Made by a program: the position numbers and the translations under genes. A stretch of 64,000 nucleotides of DNA from Ancylostoma caninum (Eukaryota > Nematoda > Chromadorea > Rhabditida > Ancylostomatidae): positions 62,001-126,000 of the forward strand of contig JBAJFG010000355.1 in assembly GCA_037903475.1 (NCBI GenBank), read 5' to 3'. Below, in pieces: positions 31,477 through 42,860 of the stretch. Within the stretch, counting starts at the first letter, position 1. Each line of letters begins with the position of its first letter. The notes under the pieces were generated by a model, which saw nothing but the letters and a program-made list of their open reading frames with translations, was not told the origin of the DNA and made no database searches.

Positions 31477-33399
31477 CAATCTTGAAAAAACGAGGTAATC
31501 GAGGATAAATGCGCGTCAACGGTTATGTTAACTTGGTTGAATGTATTGTTACTCAATGGAAACTTATCCAGGTATTAATTCTTCGCCAGCTTTCCCGCAG
31601 GATACCTTGATCCGATTGATATTCAGTTTGTAAAAATTCACTGTTTGCTGCATCACAAATTTGTGTTCGCTCGCACCAACGCACAGATTTTGAGAAGAGG
31701 AATGAGTCCTTGGACAGGTGAATTACACTGAATAGCGGAGTGCATAAAGGCAAACGGGAACGGATATATAACCGCAATGGTTTTTCTTCCATGGCTAAGT
31801 AGACTGGATACGTATCCAGGGTACTTGTTCCGCCACGAAACCCTCATTCGACCTTATTTTGATGAGGTTTGCGTATCAGAGCTAATGGTTTTCGTGGATT
31901 ACCCTAAACAACCAAACTCTTTTGCTGATGAGAACACACACCGGGAGGGATGGTTTCATCCCTGTGGACCAAATTTCAATGAACAATCTTTCTAATGTGT
32001 TATTAAACAGGCATTCATAGCTAGACGGGTCACCCCAGCGAATTCTTCGGTTTAGATGAGGACGACTGTTCCAACTCCAAAGATAAACGCATATGACCAA
32101 AATCTAGGGTCGAACAGAAGGTGTCATAGATTTTCTTCTCGTCTTAGTCAACCTTACAGCTCACCGCAAAAACCTTTGTTCTCGAGAGAAAGTTCGTGCC
32201 TAGAGCAATTAGAATTGTTTGTGGTCCTGTGAAAAAAGCAGAAAAAGCATTAAAATAATGGGGAAGCCCGTATTAGGCTCATTACTGGACTACAGATAAG
32301 AGAAAGAGCAGAACGAACTTATTCTCCAGTGGGAGCAAGAAGCACAAGGTAACGGCCAAAGTGAGTTAGGAAATTTAGTTAAGTAACTTGTTTTTGACTT
32401 TGCTCAGATTACAAGTGAATAACTAGGCTCAAATTGTAACTATGGCAAATAACTAGGTTATAGCTGAATAGAGTGTGAGATTCAGTTGGCGAACAAAAAC
32501 CCTCACTGTAGGCGTTATGACACCTACGGTATCTCTTTCATTCGAAGGCGCGGCAAACGAATTTCAAGAGATTGTCAATGCTCCTGATAGATTGTAATTC
32601 AACATCTGCCGACATCTTCTGATAAGGCGCCACTGACCATAGGAATCAACACAGCACTGCACTCATGCAGCACTTATTCCTGGTGTAAAACCACAAAGGC
32701 ATCTGTGGACAGAGACATTCCGACAGGCCTAAGAATAGAGCTCGTGGTCAATGCCGGGCACTGCGTACGGGCAGACTGCTACGAGTTGAAAATGTGAATG
32801 AGAGCTTATAAGGAGCTTTTTTTTATGTAGCACGTTTTTTTTCTTGGAATGCATTAGACTCTCCTTGTTGTTGTGCACTAAGCGCACAATAAAAAAAAGC
32901 TTTTCATGTTTTTTTTTCACCACGCTTCTTCATTGTTACTAATAAGGAGAATGGAAGGCCAGTCAATGACTCGTACTCCGGGTATTTGGAGATTTTATCG
33001 AAAAGATGATGATGAGAACGTATGGCTTGTCAATCCCTCGATTTCTTCGATTATTCCTTATGCCACGCCACCCAATCACTGTTGGGAATCATCAAAGGAA
33101 ATGTTATGAGCTCCTGCACCTCCTACAGATTCGAGCTTTCGTAGGGTATCCACTTACTTTGCCAGTTCAAGATGAATAAGGATGAGTGCCGATTTATTGA
33201 AGTGATAGAAGCGGAGATGTTCAATACAAGCAGCAAAGTGGGAGGATTCATGGGTGTTTTCTGGAAAGTTGTTTTTTTTTTTCGGGACCTATCCTAAAAC
33301 CTGATGTAAAATGTTCGTATGGTTAATAATACCCACGAAATTCTTACCTTTGTGGGCACACACGAAACTCGTTCTTTTGTTAGTTAGCAGCGAATAATG
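31477..33399. other. No supported gene
   Basis: Short frames at 31777-31995 (+), 31553-31792 (-) and 32906-33109 (+). The last has an acidic-aromatic segment (IWRFYRKDDDENVWLVNPS) of interest but no splice partner. Confidence 0.3.
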
Positions 33400-33710
33400 C
33401 ATTAGATTCTAAAGTTAAATAGAAATTTCATATTATTATTGTCTGTTCAGTTCTCATTTCGTGCATAAACCTTATATGAAAACTTAACATAGAAGTAGGT
33501 TTCCTTCACTCATCAAAAAGGTGAAGGAAACCTACTTAATTTAGTTTCCAAGGTGATGCCTAATGTATGCTTCTGAATTGATATAACATCTCATCAAATG
33601 CACGAATAATGTATTTAAAATGAGATGTACCAAGTGGAATATAATCAACCAGAAGATGTTGATTATATGGCAATGGGTTTTTTGAATCAAAATTGTTTAT
33701 TTGTAGGTGA
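33400..33710 (+). repeat. Unnamed interspersed repeat, copy 1
   Basis: Shares an ordered set of words with 39320-39675: TTCAG..TCATTTCGTGCA, CCTTATATGAAAACT, AACATAGAAGTAGG, then GAATATAAT and TTGTTTATTTGTAG at the end. It contains a perfect 16-bp hairpin (AGTAGGTTTCCTTCAC 33494-33509 against 33521-33536, 11-nt loop). A third, inverted partial copy is at 47720-47830. Confidence 0.7.
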
Positions 33711-34263
33711 CTATGATCAAATATATGTATTGAAGGGATGGAATAGGTGGACGTATTTATTGATCCTCTTATACATATAAATTGTGGTAGTGCAACAAAA
33801 TTTTCTAGAGCGCAGGCGGAGCGGGACTAGCAGGGTTTGTAACGATCTGCCGTTCAATAGCAGCAATGTACGGAGCAGAGCAACCCTTCTGCTGGAGCTT
33901 TGTTACTGACTCCACTTAATCTTGAAGCACTGAGGGATGTGTGCATGCCATGGAGGCCGTAGCCATGAGATTCACTGGGTTTCCTCACTTGGCATATGTT
34001 ATTTAGGCACCTCTCATTGAGGTCCCATGGGAATTATTCAGCTTGAAGGCAGTATGATAAATGCACAGGATGAACAAACGAAGAACGCGTAATAATACGC
34101 TGTTGTGACATTTCCTGAAACCAGTTGTGCGATTGAACAAACTTTCCAAATATTTACTGACTTTCTTCCATTACTCTCGAGATTTACAAAGAGTGCCGGT
34201 GCACTGATCACGAACAGACGTACCGGGGCTCCATAGTTCAGAAAATAATCAGGATAGGTGTCC
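33711..34263. other. No gene seen
   Basis: AT-rich, then an unsupported minus frame (34038-34265). Confidence 0.35.
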
Positions 34264-34425
34264 AACGATCAAGGAAGGGTGACCCATTAGTGGAGAAAAC
34301 GGCATGATATGGGTCCATCGATGGAGAAAGCAGGGGCCCATTAGCGGGGAAAGCCCGGGATATGGGTCCACGAATGGAGAATGGATCCGCCGTAACCCAG
34401 TAGTGGGGAAAACGCCAAGATGCAT
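34264..34425 (-). repeat. GGACCCGT-family minisatellite, three inverted units
   Basis: Three units of the form ACCCATTAGTGGAGAAAACG, then ATGGGTCCA(C/T)(C/G)AATGGAGAA. On the minus strand these read GTGGACCCATATC and TTTTCCCCACTACTGGG, the same words as the array at 1625-2083. Confidence 0.75.
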
Positions 34426-34639
34426 CTATGCCGGTGGACTAGGGGCATATTGCGGCCTCATTCGTATCTCATTCGACGTCCTCTTCTTCCTTCCTGTATA
34501 ATGAAGCAGAAACTCATCAGTTGGAGAGAGTGAAGATTGAATCATTTCAGGTGATTATTCGCACGGCATTGGTTACACTGTATTGTTTACAATCACTAAA
34601 GCCATGTGAACGATATTCCTGTGCAGAGTTGGGAGTGGC

Positions 34640-35062
34640 CATTCATAAGGGGTCCATAGGCGTGTGAGAAATGTGACAAAAAGAGTATGTGGTATCACTA
34701 TATCGAAAACTAGCTTTACATGTAGGTACGTTATTAAGAATTTGCAAGCAATGATCAGGGACGTTACCGCTTACTCCAAGTTGAGTAAGATCAGGTGGGC
34801 CGGACATGTGATGCGTCTTAACGACAACCATTGGACAAGAGCCGTCAGCGACTGGACTCCACGGGACGTTAAGCACACAACAGGAAGACCACCGATCCGA
34901 TGGTCAGACTTCTTCACGAAGTTCTTCAAGGATAGATACGATGCTCTCCGTGTCCCTCGAACGGACAGAACCCATTGCATGACTCTGGCACGCGACAGGA
35001 ACAAATGGAAGGATTGCTGGCGCCCGCTAGGTATATCCAAAGATCGAAGGGAGTCAAGGTGA
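34640..35062 (+). mobile_element. RTE LINE, C-terminal fragment
   Basis: The + frame 34664-35062 contains SKIRWAGHVMRLNDN (about 34780-34825), TPRDVKHTTGRPPIRWSDFF (about 34857-34915), LARDRNKWKDCWRPL and a stop at 35060. This is the conserved carboxyl tail after the reverse transcriptase in nematode RTE elements (RWAGHVMR and GRPPTRW boxes). The reverse transcriptase itself is absent, consistent with 5' truncation. The 224-codon minus frame 34771-35445 is mostly antisense to it. Confidence 0.85.
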
Positions 35063-36660
35063 TCAAGTACGTTGTGTTTGTAAAAGGTTGGGAGATTACA
35101 GTAATCTTGGCGCAATTTTTTTCTCATTGAAATGCTGAAAGTGAAATTTGCATAGTGGGCATAACAGGGAGCGCGTTTTTGATCAGGAGGTACAATTGCT
35201 GAGAAGCTATGATCAAATGTACCTTGAATAATTTCGTTAACTTTAGCTTCCAGGATCGGCTGTTTATGAATCTCGACATGACTTGAATTTCGTATTGTTT
35301 TATGTTCAACTGCACGCGAGGTTAGTAGTAAGTTATTTAAACGGCAAACTTTCGGAGCTATCTCCTTCTTCGGGGCCTCGTGACACGGCACTGATGGTGG
35401 GCAGCGTCGGGTGACCGCTCGCTCGTCGTCAGTGGTTGTGGGCAACTGTTAACTGTTACTTTTTTTTCTTTACAACTGTTACTTTTGTTAACTTCATTCT
35501 TTGTTAGCGAATATATATATATATATAGTTTTTAAGCGTATGAAAGTCGATTTAGTAGATGCCTATCGATTTACTAGAATTTCGAAAATTTGATCTCAAA
35601 TAAGTCTATAGCTTGAATGCTCGAAAAAGAGGAAGCAATACAGCCTTTCTGGAATGATGAGGAGGCATTTAGGTCTCTCCCTTTTTTGAACATTCGAATT
35701 CTTCTGATCTAGTCCTAAGTGAATAATTAAAGAAATTGAGTCATTCGATTATTATTCGGTCCTAAGTATGTATATGACACGAAATAGAAACTACAGCGTT
35801 TTTGGAGCGAATCCAGAAGCAGCCAGCACATCAGCTATTCTCTACAACTCGACGCAGCGGCTACTTTCGTGACAACAATGTTTCAATTATGTACATGCAC
35901 AAAGTTCTTCCCAACAGTTGGCCGATTGTTGTGCGATTCACACGCAAGAAAGGCCGGAAATCGCATAGACATCGGCTGGGAGTTGAGCTGAAGAAGAAAC
36001 AGCGAGAATCGTGCTCTCGCGTGAATTCGTCGAGGAACAAGGAATGCACCCCAAGGGCACTGAGTCCATCGTTTAGCCTCCTCGAGCAGCTGTGCCTTGG
36101 TGCAAGGCGTCTAGTTAACGTCATTTGTCCATTCTATAGCAGGATCTTCCACCGAAAGGGCAAAAACGTTCAGATGGGGAATCTCACACAACAGCACAAA
36201 CGCCGTTGTTTATGCCAGCGAAGATGTTCGTGAATTCAAGATGAAGACGAAATGAAGGATTGTGGGAGTGTGGTTGAATGCGGAATTAACTATTCTATTT
36301 GTCCGAGATCCACAAGTGTAGAACAACTGTGGAAACGAGCTGGATGGCCAGGCACAAAACGATAGACCAGCTGCGAGGAACATGTAAATCACTTTAAACA
36401 AAGCTAATTCTGACGAAGGTATGGAGCAGACAACGAGGAATTGATCCAGAACATATTTTATATGATGCTAATTCGAGGCTTATAACCTGAAGGTGTTTAT
36501 TCCCATGCCGGATCCTGTAACACCAGAGAGCAAACATGTGTGTATATACATATAATAGTAAAAAACCATATGCTGATAACGTTTCTAGGCAATCCATATC
36601 TCCTCAGAGAAGAGGTGATGAGATAGGACAAACAAAAATGTCTCTTATACAGTATCTACA
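35063..36660. other. Mixed non-coding DNA
   Basis: A block at about 35320-35440 (minus: GAGGCCCCGAAGAAGGAG, then ATAGCTCCGAAAG) looks like a piece of a dispersed repeat. A (TA) tract lies at 35513-35527. The + frame 35802-36233 (143 codons) has no motif. A minus ATG frame at 36210-36401 starts with a signal-peptide-like segment (MFKVIYMFLAAGLSFCAW) but lacks support. Confidence 0.3.
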
Positions 36661-36663
36661 GAT

Positions 36664-36749
36664 TCTTATCCAAAAATAGATTGTAACCACCTGATTACTT
36701 AAACAGCAATAGGTAATCAGCTGGGTACAATCTATTTTTGGATAAGAAG
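36664..36749. repeat. Long hairpin
   Basis: CTTATCCAAAAATAGATTGT at 36665 pairs with its inverse ending at 36747, and the stem continues through CCTGATTAC/GTAATCAGC. About 35 bp per arm with four mismatches and a 14-nt loop. It may be a tiny MITE; no target duplication was identified. Confidence 0.7.
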
Positions 36750-37095
36750 CGGATACATATACATGTATGAAGTTCAAATCCTCTAAGTCTTGATTCTCCT
36801 GCTCTTAAAATTAGAATAGAGAAGTAGAATAAAAAGGTTGAAGCTTGCGACTTGATGTATTGGCTATTGTTATTCCTGATCGTTAAATTATTAAGAGGAA
36901 GCTGATATGGTTGCATAGCTCTCTGCCTGTAATTCCTACAGCCTGCCTTCCAAAATTGATCTAAATACGTAGGTTTCAACATTGTTTTTTCTTGTTTTCG
37001 AAATAACTATCTCACCTAGGAGCGACTGACCACACATCTCTAACGCGGACCATGTGACTAAGGCATGCAAGGCCTCCTCAAATTTGAACCCTTAC

Positions 37096-37570
37096 CTAAG
37101 TGAAGCGCATCCTCTTCATGAAATGAGGTGTGATCGGAAATACTGCATAAAATCCTAGCTCAGAAGTTAAAAGGTAAGAAAAATAAAAATTTCGGGAAAT
37201 TCTGATTGGCAGAAAGAAACATATAACAGATAATTTATTGTCAATTACAGAAATGTCCAAAAACCAGATGTTACAGGATGCCAAAGTTCTCCAAATTTCT
37301 TCTCTCACCTCAGAATAGTTTTCGAGGTTTCCATAACGTGGAAAAATCATCATGAGAAGCTGACCAGATTGGTGTCTACGATTCTTTGAAAAGGAGAGGA
37401 AAATACCTCCAGCTTCAATCTTTACAAAAAGACTTTCAGGCACTTGAAGGTATTCAAAATCATTTGTTTAGAAAATTCATGATCCGAGTGCATAAACTAC
37501 CCAGATCCAACATTCCACCTGGAATTTTTCCATCACAATAGAAAAAGAAGTCGGCACGCTCCTCACGCAC
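37096..37570 (-). CDS. Spliced gene fragment of unknown family, three exons
   Basis: Exon A is 37570-37501 (after a CGTAG acceptor, donor GTAGTT). Exon B is 37442-37309 (after CCTTCAAG, donor GTGAGA) or extends to 37265. Exon C is 37154-37096 (after GAGCTAG, donor GTAAGG). Exons A and B join in phase across a 58-bp intron, giving ERADFFFYCDGKIPGGMLDL, then VPESLFVKIEAGGIFLSFSK, then NRRHQSGQLLMMIFPRYGNL. The phase fit and composition make a real gene likely. The beta-rich, hydrophobic character and single Cys suggest an extracellular or lumenal domain, but I do not recognise it. Exon C joins in frame only to the longer exon B. The 5' exons should lie above 37.6 kb, where a MITE is inserted. 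Confidence 0.45.
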
Positions 37571-37870
37571 CTACGTACTCGATGCCACTGATCTGATGGT
37601 TAAAGAAACAAGTGGTGGCTATGTTTATCCTTCTCGCTGTGGATGAAGGGGACATCTTACTCATGTTAGTTTTCAACTACCTGTGAGCAAAACAATAACT
37701 CGCTTGTTCTGGAATGTTGCAAAGCGTTGTATATGCACTTCTCAGAGCTCCATCGTCACTTTTGCATCAGTGATGTGAGGCCGAAAGTGTACTTTCTTGT
37801 ACTGTTGACAAACTAGTCACGTTGTCCAGTTTTACTGAGGGCTACCATTGAAATTAATCCTTGGGCACTA

Positions 37871-38423
37871 CTATTCGGCTAGTTCTGCCCCAAAATCTCA
37901 GAATCAGAAATTTCCCTAAAACTTCGTCTAGGGGGTTATTTGACATGCTGATCACGAATATCACATTGGTTTTGCACGGTAACCCCATTTGGGTAGGGTT
38001 GCGGTAGGGTAAGGGTAAGTATGGTATCTCACAAAAACACCTGAATTTTTGTCCACAGGGTTTTTTTTGACATGCTGATCACGAATATCACATTGGTTTT
38101 GCACGGTAACCCCATTTGGGTAGGGTTACGGTAGGTATACTTACCCTCACCCCACCGTAACCCTACCCAAATGGGATCACTGTGAAAAATGGATATGATA
38201 TTCGTGATCAGCACCCCAAATATCCCCCCTAGGCAAAATTTGAGCGAATTCCGTGAGGTACCGTATCTGGGGTAACCTTACCGTAACCCCACAAAAATGG
38301 GGTCACGGTACAAAATGGATATGATATTCGTGATCAGCACCCCAAATAACACCCCCCCCCCCTGGGGCGAAGTTTGGGCGGAAATTTTGATTTTGAGATT
38401 TTGGGGCAGAACTAGCCGAATAG
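37871..38423. mobile_element. Palindromic MITE with TA duplication and internal repeats
   Basis: The termini CTATTCGGCTAGTTCTGCCC and their inverse are flanked by TA (37869-37870 and 38424-38425). Similarity extends inward through CCAAAATCTCA and AAACTTCG. Inside, a 65-bp segment (TGACATGCTGATCACGAATA... with CATTTGGGTAGGGTT) is present twice in direct order (37939-38003 and 38069-38133) and twice inverted (to about 38215 and 38345), so the interior is itself palindromic. No coding capacity. Tc1/mariner-type by its TA target. Confidence 0.8.
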
Positions 38424-38425
38424 TA

Positions 38426-39319
38426 CCAATCCTTGATTCATTTCCTCATGAATCAAGAAACCTTACCAAAATATTTACTATGCATTGAGACTCATGACTT
38501 ACTGTTCCAATAACGAGGGAATATTGAATAGGTAAGTTGGGAATGCGGTGTTTTGTGTAAAACAAAATTTGTTCTAGAAACGCCTGATCAAGAAAAGAAC
38601 CTCGGAAAAATTCGTCGAGAATCAGTACCAATAACCCTTTATACCTTATAACCACTTTTTACCTTCCACACAGAGAGCGACCGCTCTCTTGAAAGACGTT
38701 GCCGCGCCGTGGCTCCAAATAGCGGCTCACCCAAGCACTGGCTCTCGTCGCAGTTTTTTGACTTTCCTTCCACTGAGGATAAATCTGCAAACAAAATGAA
38801 ATGCTGTCACAGTGACAATTCTGGGCCATGAAGAGGTTACGAGAACAAGTTACAAATTCCAGGCATGGAAAAGAGGGTGATCAATAAATCATGTCCAGTG
38901 GATGAACGGAAAGATGAATAAATAAATGGTAAGGAATGATTGTATCATGGTTACGACACTCAATACACATTATTCCAAAACTTTCCTCTAAATCGAACTT
39001 CCTTACTTCTATTTATGAGCATTTCCGAAAGATAATGACCATTCAAAACTTCCTGTAAGTCATGTTTGCTTTCATTGAACATGTTCAGAATAGGATGTAT
39101 TACTTTAAAAAGAAGTATTTAGGAAGCTCTTCGTGAAACTGAAAATGGGACCTCGCTAAAAGGCTTCAGAGTGCAAGAGCTAAGGTAAGTGGTAGGCTTT
39201 CCGCATAAGTGGTCGTTCGAAGAATTTTTGCATTTTTGATGAATATACCTCGGGAGCCGAATTCAGTTGTCTCGAGCAACGCAGGATCTTTAACCAACAC
39301 AACTTATTTCTAACCTTGT
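38426..39319. other. No gene seen
   Basis: One unsupported minus frame (38446-38655) and AT-rich DNA. Confidence 0.35.
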
Positions 39320-39675
39320 ATTAAATTTCTATACACTCATTGCCTGTTCAGGTTTCATTTCGTGCAAATACCCTTATATGAAAACTAAACATGAAGGTAG
39401 ATTTTCTCCTGCACCTTTCAGTAAGGAGAAGGAGACCTATGTACTAAATCCAGTTTGGCTAGTAATGCCTAGTATGTGCACATATTTGCAAAATGCTGAA
39501 CCATAGAATGTTACAGTCTACAACTTACATCTGGATTCCAAATTGATATATACTTCCGAGCAAATGTACGTATGTAAGATGTATTATGAAGTGAGAAATA
39601 CCAAAACGAATATAATGAACAAATTATATTAATCATATGACCGGCGAGTTTAATGTGTTCGTTTGTTTGTAGCTT
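39320..39675 (+). repeat. Unnamed interspersed repeat, copy 2
   Basis: Diverged relative of 33400-33710, in the same orientation: CCTGTTCAGGTTTCATTTCG, CCTTATATGAAAACTAAACA and a degenerate hairpin (GTAGATTTTCTCCTGCAC...AGGAGAAGGAGACCTATG), ending TTGTTTGTAG. Both copies end about 310-350 bp after the TTTCATTTCG word. Confidence 0.65.
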
Positions 39676-39819
39676 GATGCACTATGTATTATCAAACGCT
39701 GGATGTGCGATTTAAATCATAACATGTTTAGTCATAATAGTTTTTTTGTTCAATTTCCAACTATCAAATTCAAACCTGTTATAAATGAATATTTCTTTCA
39801 GACATTCATCAGTACCAAA

Positions 39820-40057
39820 CAGTGGCGGACGCAGAAAGTGGGCGGAAGGGGGGCGTGGGAAAAAGTGGGGTCTCCGCCGTTTTGGAGACCCACACGGAAA
39901 ATAAAATTAATAAAAACATTAATTATAGTAATAAACAATAAATGAAAATTATATTAAAAACAGCAATAAAAATAGACAGTTCAAAAAACTAACACGGGAT
40001 TTTTATTTGTATTGTAGAGTGATTTCGAAAATTTGGCGCCCCCTGCGTCCGCCACTC
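39820..40057. mobile_element. hAT MITE, complete, 8-bp target duplication
   Basis: 238 bp beginning CAGTGGCGGACGCAGAAAG and ending CCTGCGTCCGCCACTC, where the last base is C instead of G. It is flanked by GTACCAAA on both sides (39812-39819 and 40058-40065). The interior is clearly homologous to 12363-12642 but lacks the G/C homopolymer expansion. The 80-codon + frame 39703-39945 runs into it by chance. Confidence 0.92.
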
Positions 40058-40447
40058 GTACCAAAGGTACGTATGTCAAATCCGTATGTGCTTCTCATAT
40101 GTACAATTATTGTTTTTGAACGGACAATAAAGGCATGGACTTTCAATCACAAATTGATTGCAATTTATAACTAACAGCACATCTATAATTTGTTTCAGTC
40201 GATTTACGAAGTCTTACATAAAAAACAAGTACGAGCTGCTCATAAAACTCCGGCACGAATTTTTTTGACTCCAACTGAGATATACGTGAAAGCGTGTGGA
40301 AATATTTTCATGGGAAAGCCAGAAGAATCAGGATATGAGAGCAATGTTCCCCAATGTTCTCCAAGCTGAGTTTGATCCACTTGTGAATGATGACGTATGT
40401 TTACCTAGAACGAGTTGGAATATGGAAAGTTGAAATGGGGAAATATG

Positions 40448-40931
40448 GGCCCGTAGTAAAGTGTCATGGCGGTGAGATGAACTCCAAATTTCACCACCAG
40501 GCTTTAGGCGATGATTGCATGCCAGCTCATATCCATGGGATAGAAGATAGCAGATCATCGCCACCCACGTCACTGCTAGATCACGCATGTGTGAACAGAG
40601 GAAATCATCGCCCTTCTAGGAGCTGATCGCCTTCTCGGGCTGTGAAAATAAGTGTGAGTGTGAGTAGCGAGTGGATGCAGAACGAGCTTCCTCGACCGTC
40701 TCACTCTGCGTCTACTCTTCTCTCACACTATTTCCACAGCATGAGAAGGTGATCAGCTCCTAATAGGGCGATGATTTCCTCTGTTCACACATGCGTGATC
40801 TAGCAGTGACGTGGGTGGCAATGATCTGCTATCTTCTATCCCATGGATATGAGCTGGCATGCAATCATCGCCTAAAGCCTGGTGGTGAGTTTTATAGTTC
40901 ATCTCACCGCCATGACACTTTACTACGGGCC
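40448..40931. mobile_element. Fully palindromic MITE, about 484 bp
   Basis: GGCCCGTAGTAAAGTGTCAT at 40448 is repeated inverted at 40931. The arms, about 200 bp each, match nearly throughout (GCTTTAGGCGATGATTGCAT, CCATGGGATAGAAGATAGCA, GAGGAAATCATCGCCC and GGAGCTGATC are present in both). The symmetry continues more weakly to a centre near 40690. The trinucleotide ATG flanks both ends (40445-40447 and 40932-40934), a possible 3-bp duplication. The mirrored frames at 40328-40588, 40387-40626, 40753-41088 and 40791-41009 simply reflect the palindrome. Confidence 0.85.
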
Positions 40932-40934
40932 ATG

Positions 40935-41831
40935 GTTTTTTTTTTTGGTATATTTTGGTATTCGCCTTCACGGCAGAACACTCAGGAATACTCATCATAT
41001 CATGAATAAAACATATATCACCCAAAAATAGGTGACAAAAAAGACTGCGGAAATTTGCACTTGCGTCATTGTCGTTGAATGCGGGCAAAAAGGGTGCATA
41101 GGTGCTAATTATGCATATTCTTGCGTGGAATCACCTGGGAAGAATAGTACTCACGAATTGGAGCAATTCAAAGGAAACCACTCCATTTTTCAGAGTGACT
41201 GAAAGGTTAGAGCACTACACAATAAGTAGCACCCTTTTCGTATCCTGACTGAAGATACGAGGGCACTCAAAGTGCAGTAGGTAAGCCACACTCACATTGT
41301 AGTTGTACTATATTTCTCAAATACACCAAAGCACTTTAAAGGTCCAAATGTCACTTGCAGGCTTTTCTAAATGAGAAATGTCTCCAAGCGCTGCTCCGTG
41401 CAAAGCACACCGCCTTCGTGTTCCATTCAGGGTTGGTGGTGACAATGAATATGCTAATGAGTGTCCGCAACCCACCTACGAGCGCTCCTTGGTCTTTTTC
41501 CTCTCATCAAATCTTTCGTGTGGGTTACTCAGCAGCCACCTAATAGCTCATTTTTTGTGCAGCACGTACGTGTGACTCCTTCGGAAAAAGAAAAGCTAGA
41601 AGAAGGTGTGGGGTGGAGCTTAGTTCTATTGTCAGAAAGACTGTGTTCCGTAACTAAACGTCCATCTTAATTCATGCAGTTGTGCAGAATGCAACAACTT
41701 TGGGATTTTCCTATGGATTCAGTGGAAAAAGTAACCATTTCCCACACTGCGCACTTCTCTCCTGAGTTTTAAAATTCAGTGTTGCCGTTGTTCCTACATT
41801 TCATATCTATACATCCACTAGGCAAAGGCCA
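40935..41831. other. No supported gene
   Basis: Overlapping + frames at 41355-41670 are unsupported; nothing else was recognised. Confidence 0.35.
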
Positions 41832-42120
41832 ACTACTAAAGTACTAACTCAGACAAACTGGCCGAAGGATCGCAGCAGAAAGAGATCGCGTTCATGTGGT
41901 TAAGAAGCGAGAGACGCACAAGTGAAAATTCTCGGAAAGACCACAGCGGAATGTTTTCCTTGCGAATCTCGCTGGAGTGGTTCAGAAGGACCGCAGCAGG
42001 ATAGATTTGTGTGGGGAACGATTCGAAAGGGCAGCAGCGGAAAATTGGAAGGACCGCAGCAGAATGTTCTCTGCTGCGGTCCTATCGAGAAATAATTGTC
42101 TGAGAAAGTACTACTACTAA
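41832..42120. mobile_element. Hairpin element with repeated GGACCGCAGCAG motif
   Basis: The left end (AAGTACTAACTCAGACAAA) and the inverted right end (AGTACTTTCTCAGACAATT) match over about 17 bases. Within, GGACCGCAGCAG or a variant recurs five times (about 41869, 41939, 41970, 42030 and 42051). The last pair forms a perfect 13-bp stem (42051-42063 against 42070-42082) with a 6-nt loop. Probably a non-autonomous element. Confidence 0.6.
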
Positions 42121-42680
42121 AACCAACGGGGATTAGATAAATTCTCTAATTATTTTTTCGGAAAAAAATTATCATTTCACGAAAATGTTGGTACTCGAGA
42201 GTTACAGATCCTCAAACCCTCACAGTGAAATTATTACGAACTCAACCGTCTTAATGGAGGCTTGTTCTGAGTCCACTCTTTTCTCATGCTCGACACATTT
42301 TCTGTTTCACGATGAAATTGGTCAGAAGATTTCCCTGAGAATTCTCTTCCTAATCCAGAAGTCCTCACTTCCACACACTTCTAGTCAATTGCGAGAGAAT
42401 TTTCTGTAATGAACAACAAACTGCTACTTCACTGGGAGCCATCTGCATGCGTATGAGCATAGGCCCTCTTAGGCCCTAAAAAGTGGCATTTAACACATCG
42501 CGGACCGAGCACAGTTCTCCACGGGTGGCCAAATCATGTTTGAGCCTAGTCAGGCCGATCTTACTCGATCTTTTCTGTATCTATTAATGCAGGACGGAAA
42601 AAAACGCAGTCGGAAAAGTGCAATTTTCAACATAAACACACTATGTGGTGGAAATACCATGTCCGTCACAAGGCCATATG
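42121..42680. other. No gene seen
   Basis: One + frame (42185-42409) without support. Confidence 0.35.
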
Positions 42681-42860
42681 TTAACGAAGTTCGTGATGCA
42701 CCATGAGCATCGCGTCGTTCGCAATGGGTTGAGCAGAGGTATTCTTCCGGGCAGACAAGGAACAGCCGAACCGTGTACGTCTCCTCATCTCTTTAATCAC
42801 ATTCAAACACATAGCTAGTTTTAATGGAGACGCAATTCTACCAGAGAATATGTTCTGGAC
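42681..42860 (-). CDS. Candidate terminal exon, unknown
   Basis: After the acceptor GACTGCTTGCAG, a 59-codon frame runs to TAA at 42681. It reads NIFSGRIASPLKLAMCLNVI then KEMRRRTRFGCSLSARKNTS, a basic segment after a hydrophobic one, as in the cytoplasmic tail of a membrane receptor. No diagnostic motif. It could belong with the exon at 46086-46331 on the same strand; that is conjecture. Confidence 0.3.
   Translation of the reverse strand, partial: VQNIFSGRIASPLKLAMCLNVIKEMRRRTRFGCSLSARKNTSAQPIANDAMLMVHHELR

Noticed and set aside
34771..35445. 224-codon minus frame, longest of the non-repeat frames on that strand
   Set aside because: Its second half is exactly antisense to the RTE C-terminal domain read on +, so it is a shadow frame.
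37980..38290. GGGTAGGGTTGCGGTAGGGT-like stretch as interstitial telomere
   Set aside because: Nematode telomeres are TTAGGC; the repeats here are part of the inverted MITE interior.
40328..41088. Mirrored frames MRDLAVTWVAMICYLL and others on both strands
   Set aside because: Both arms of a palindromic MITE give the same peptide; no independent evidence for coding.
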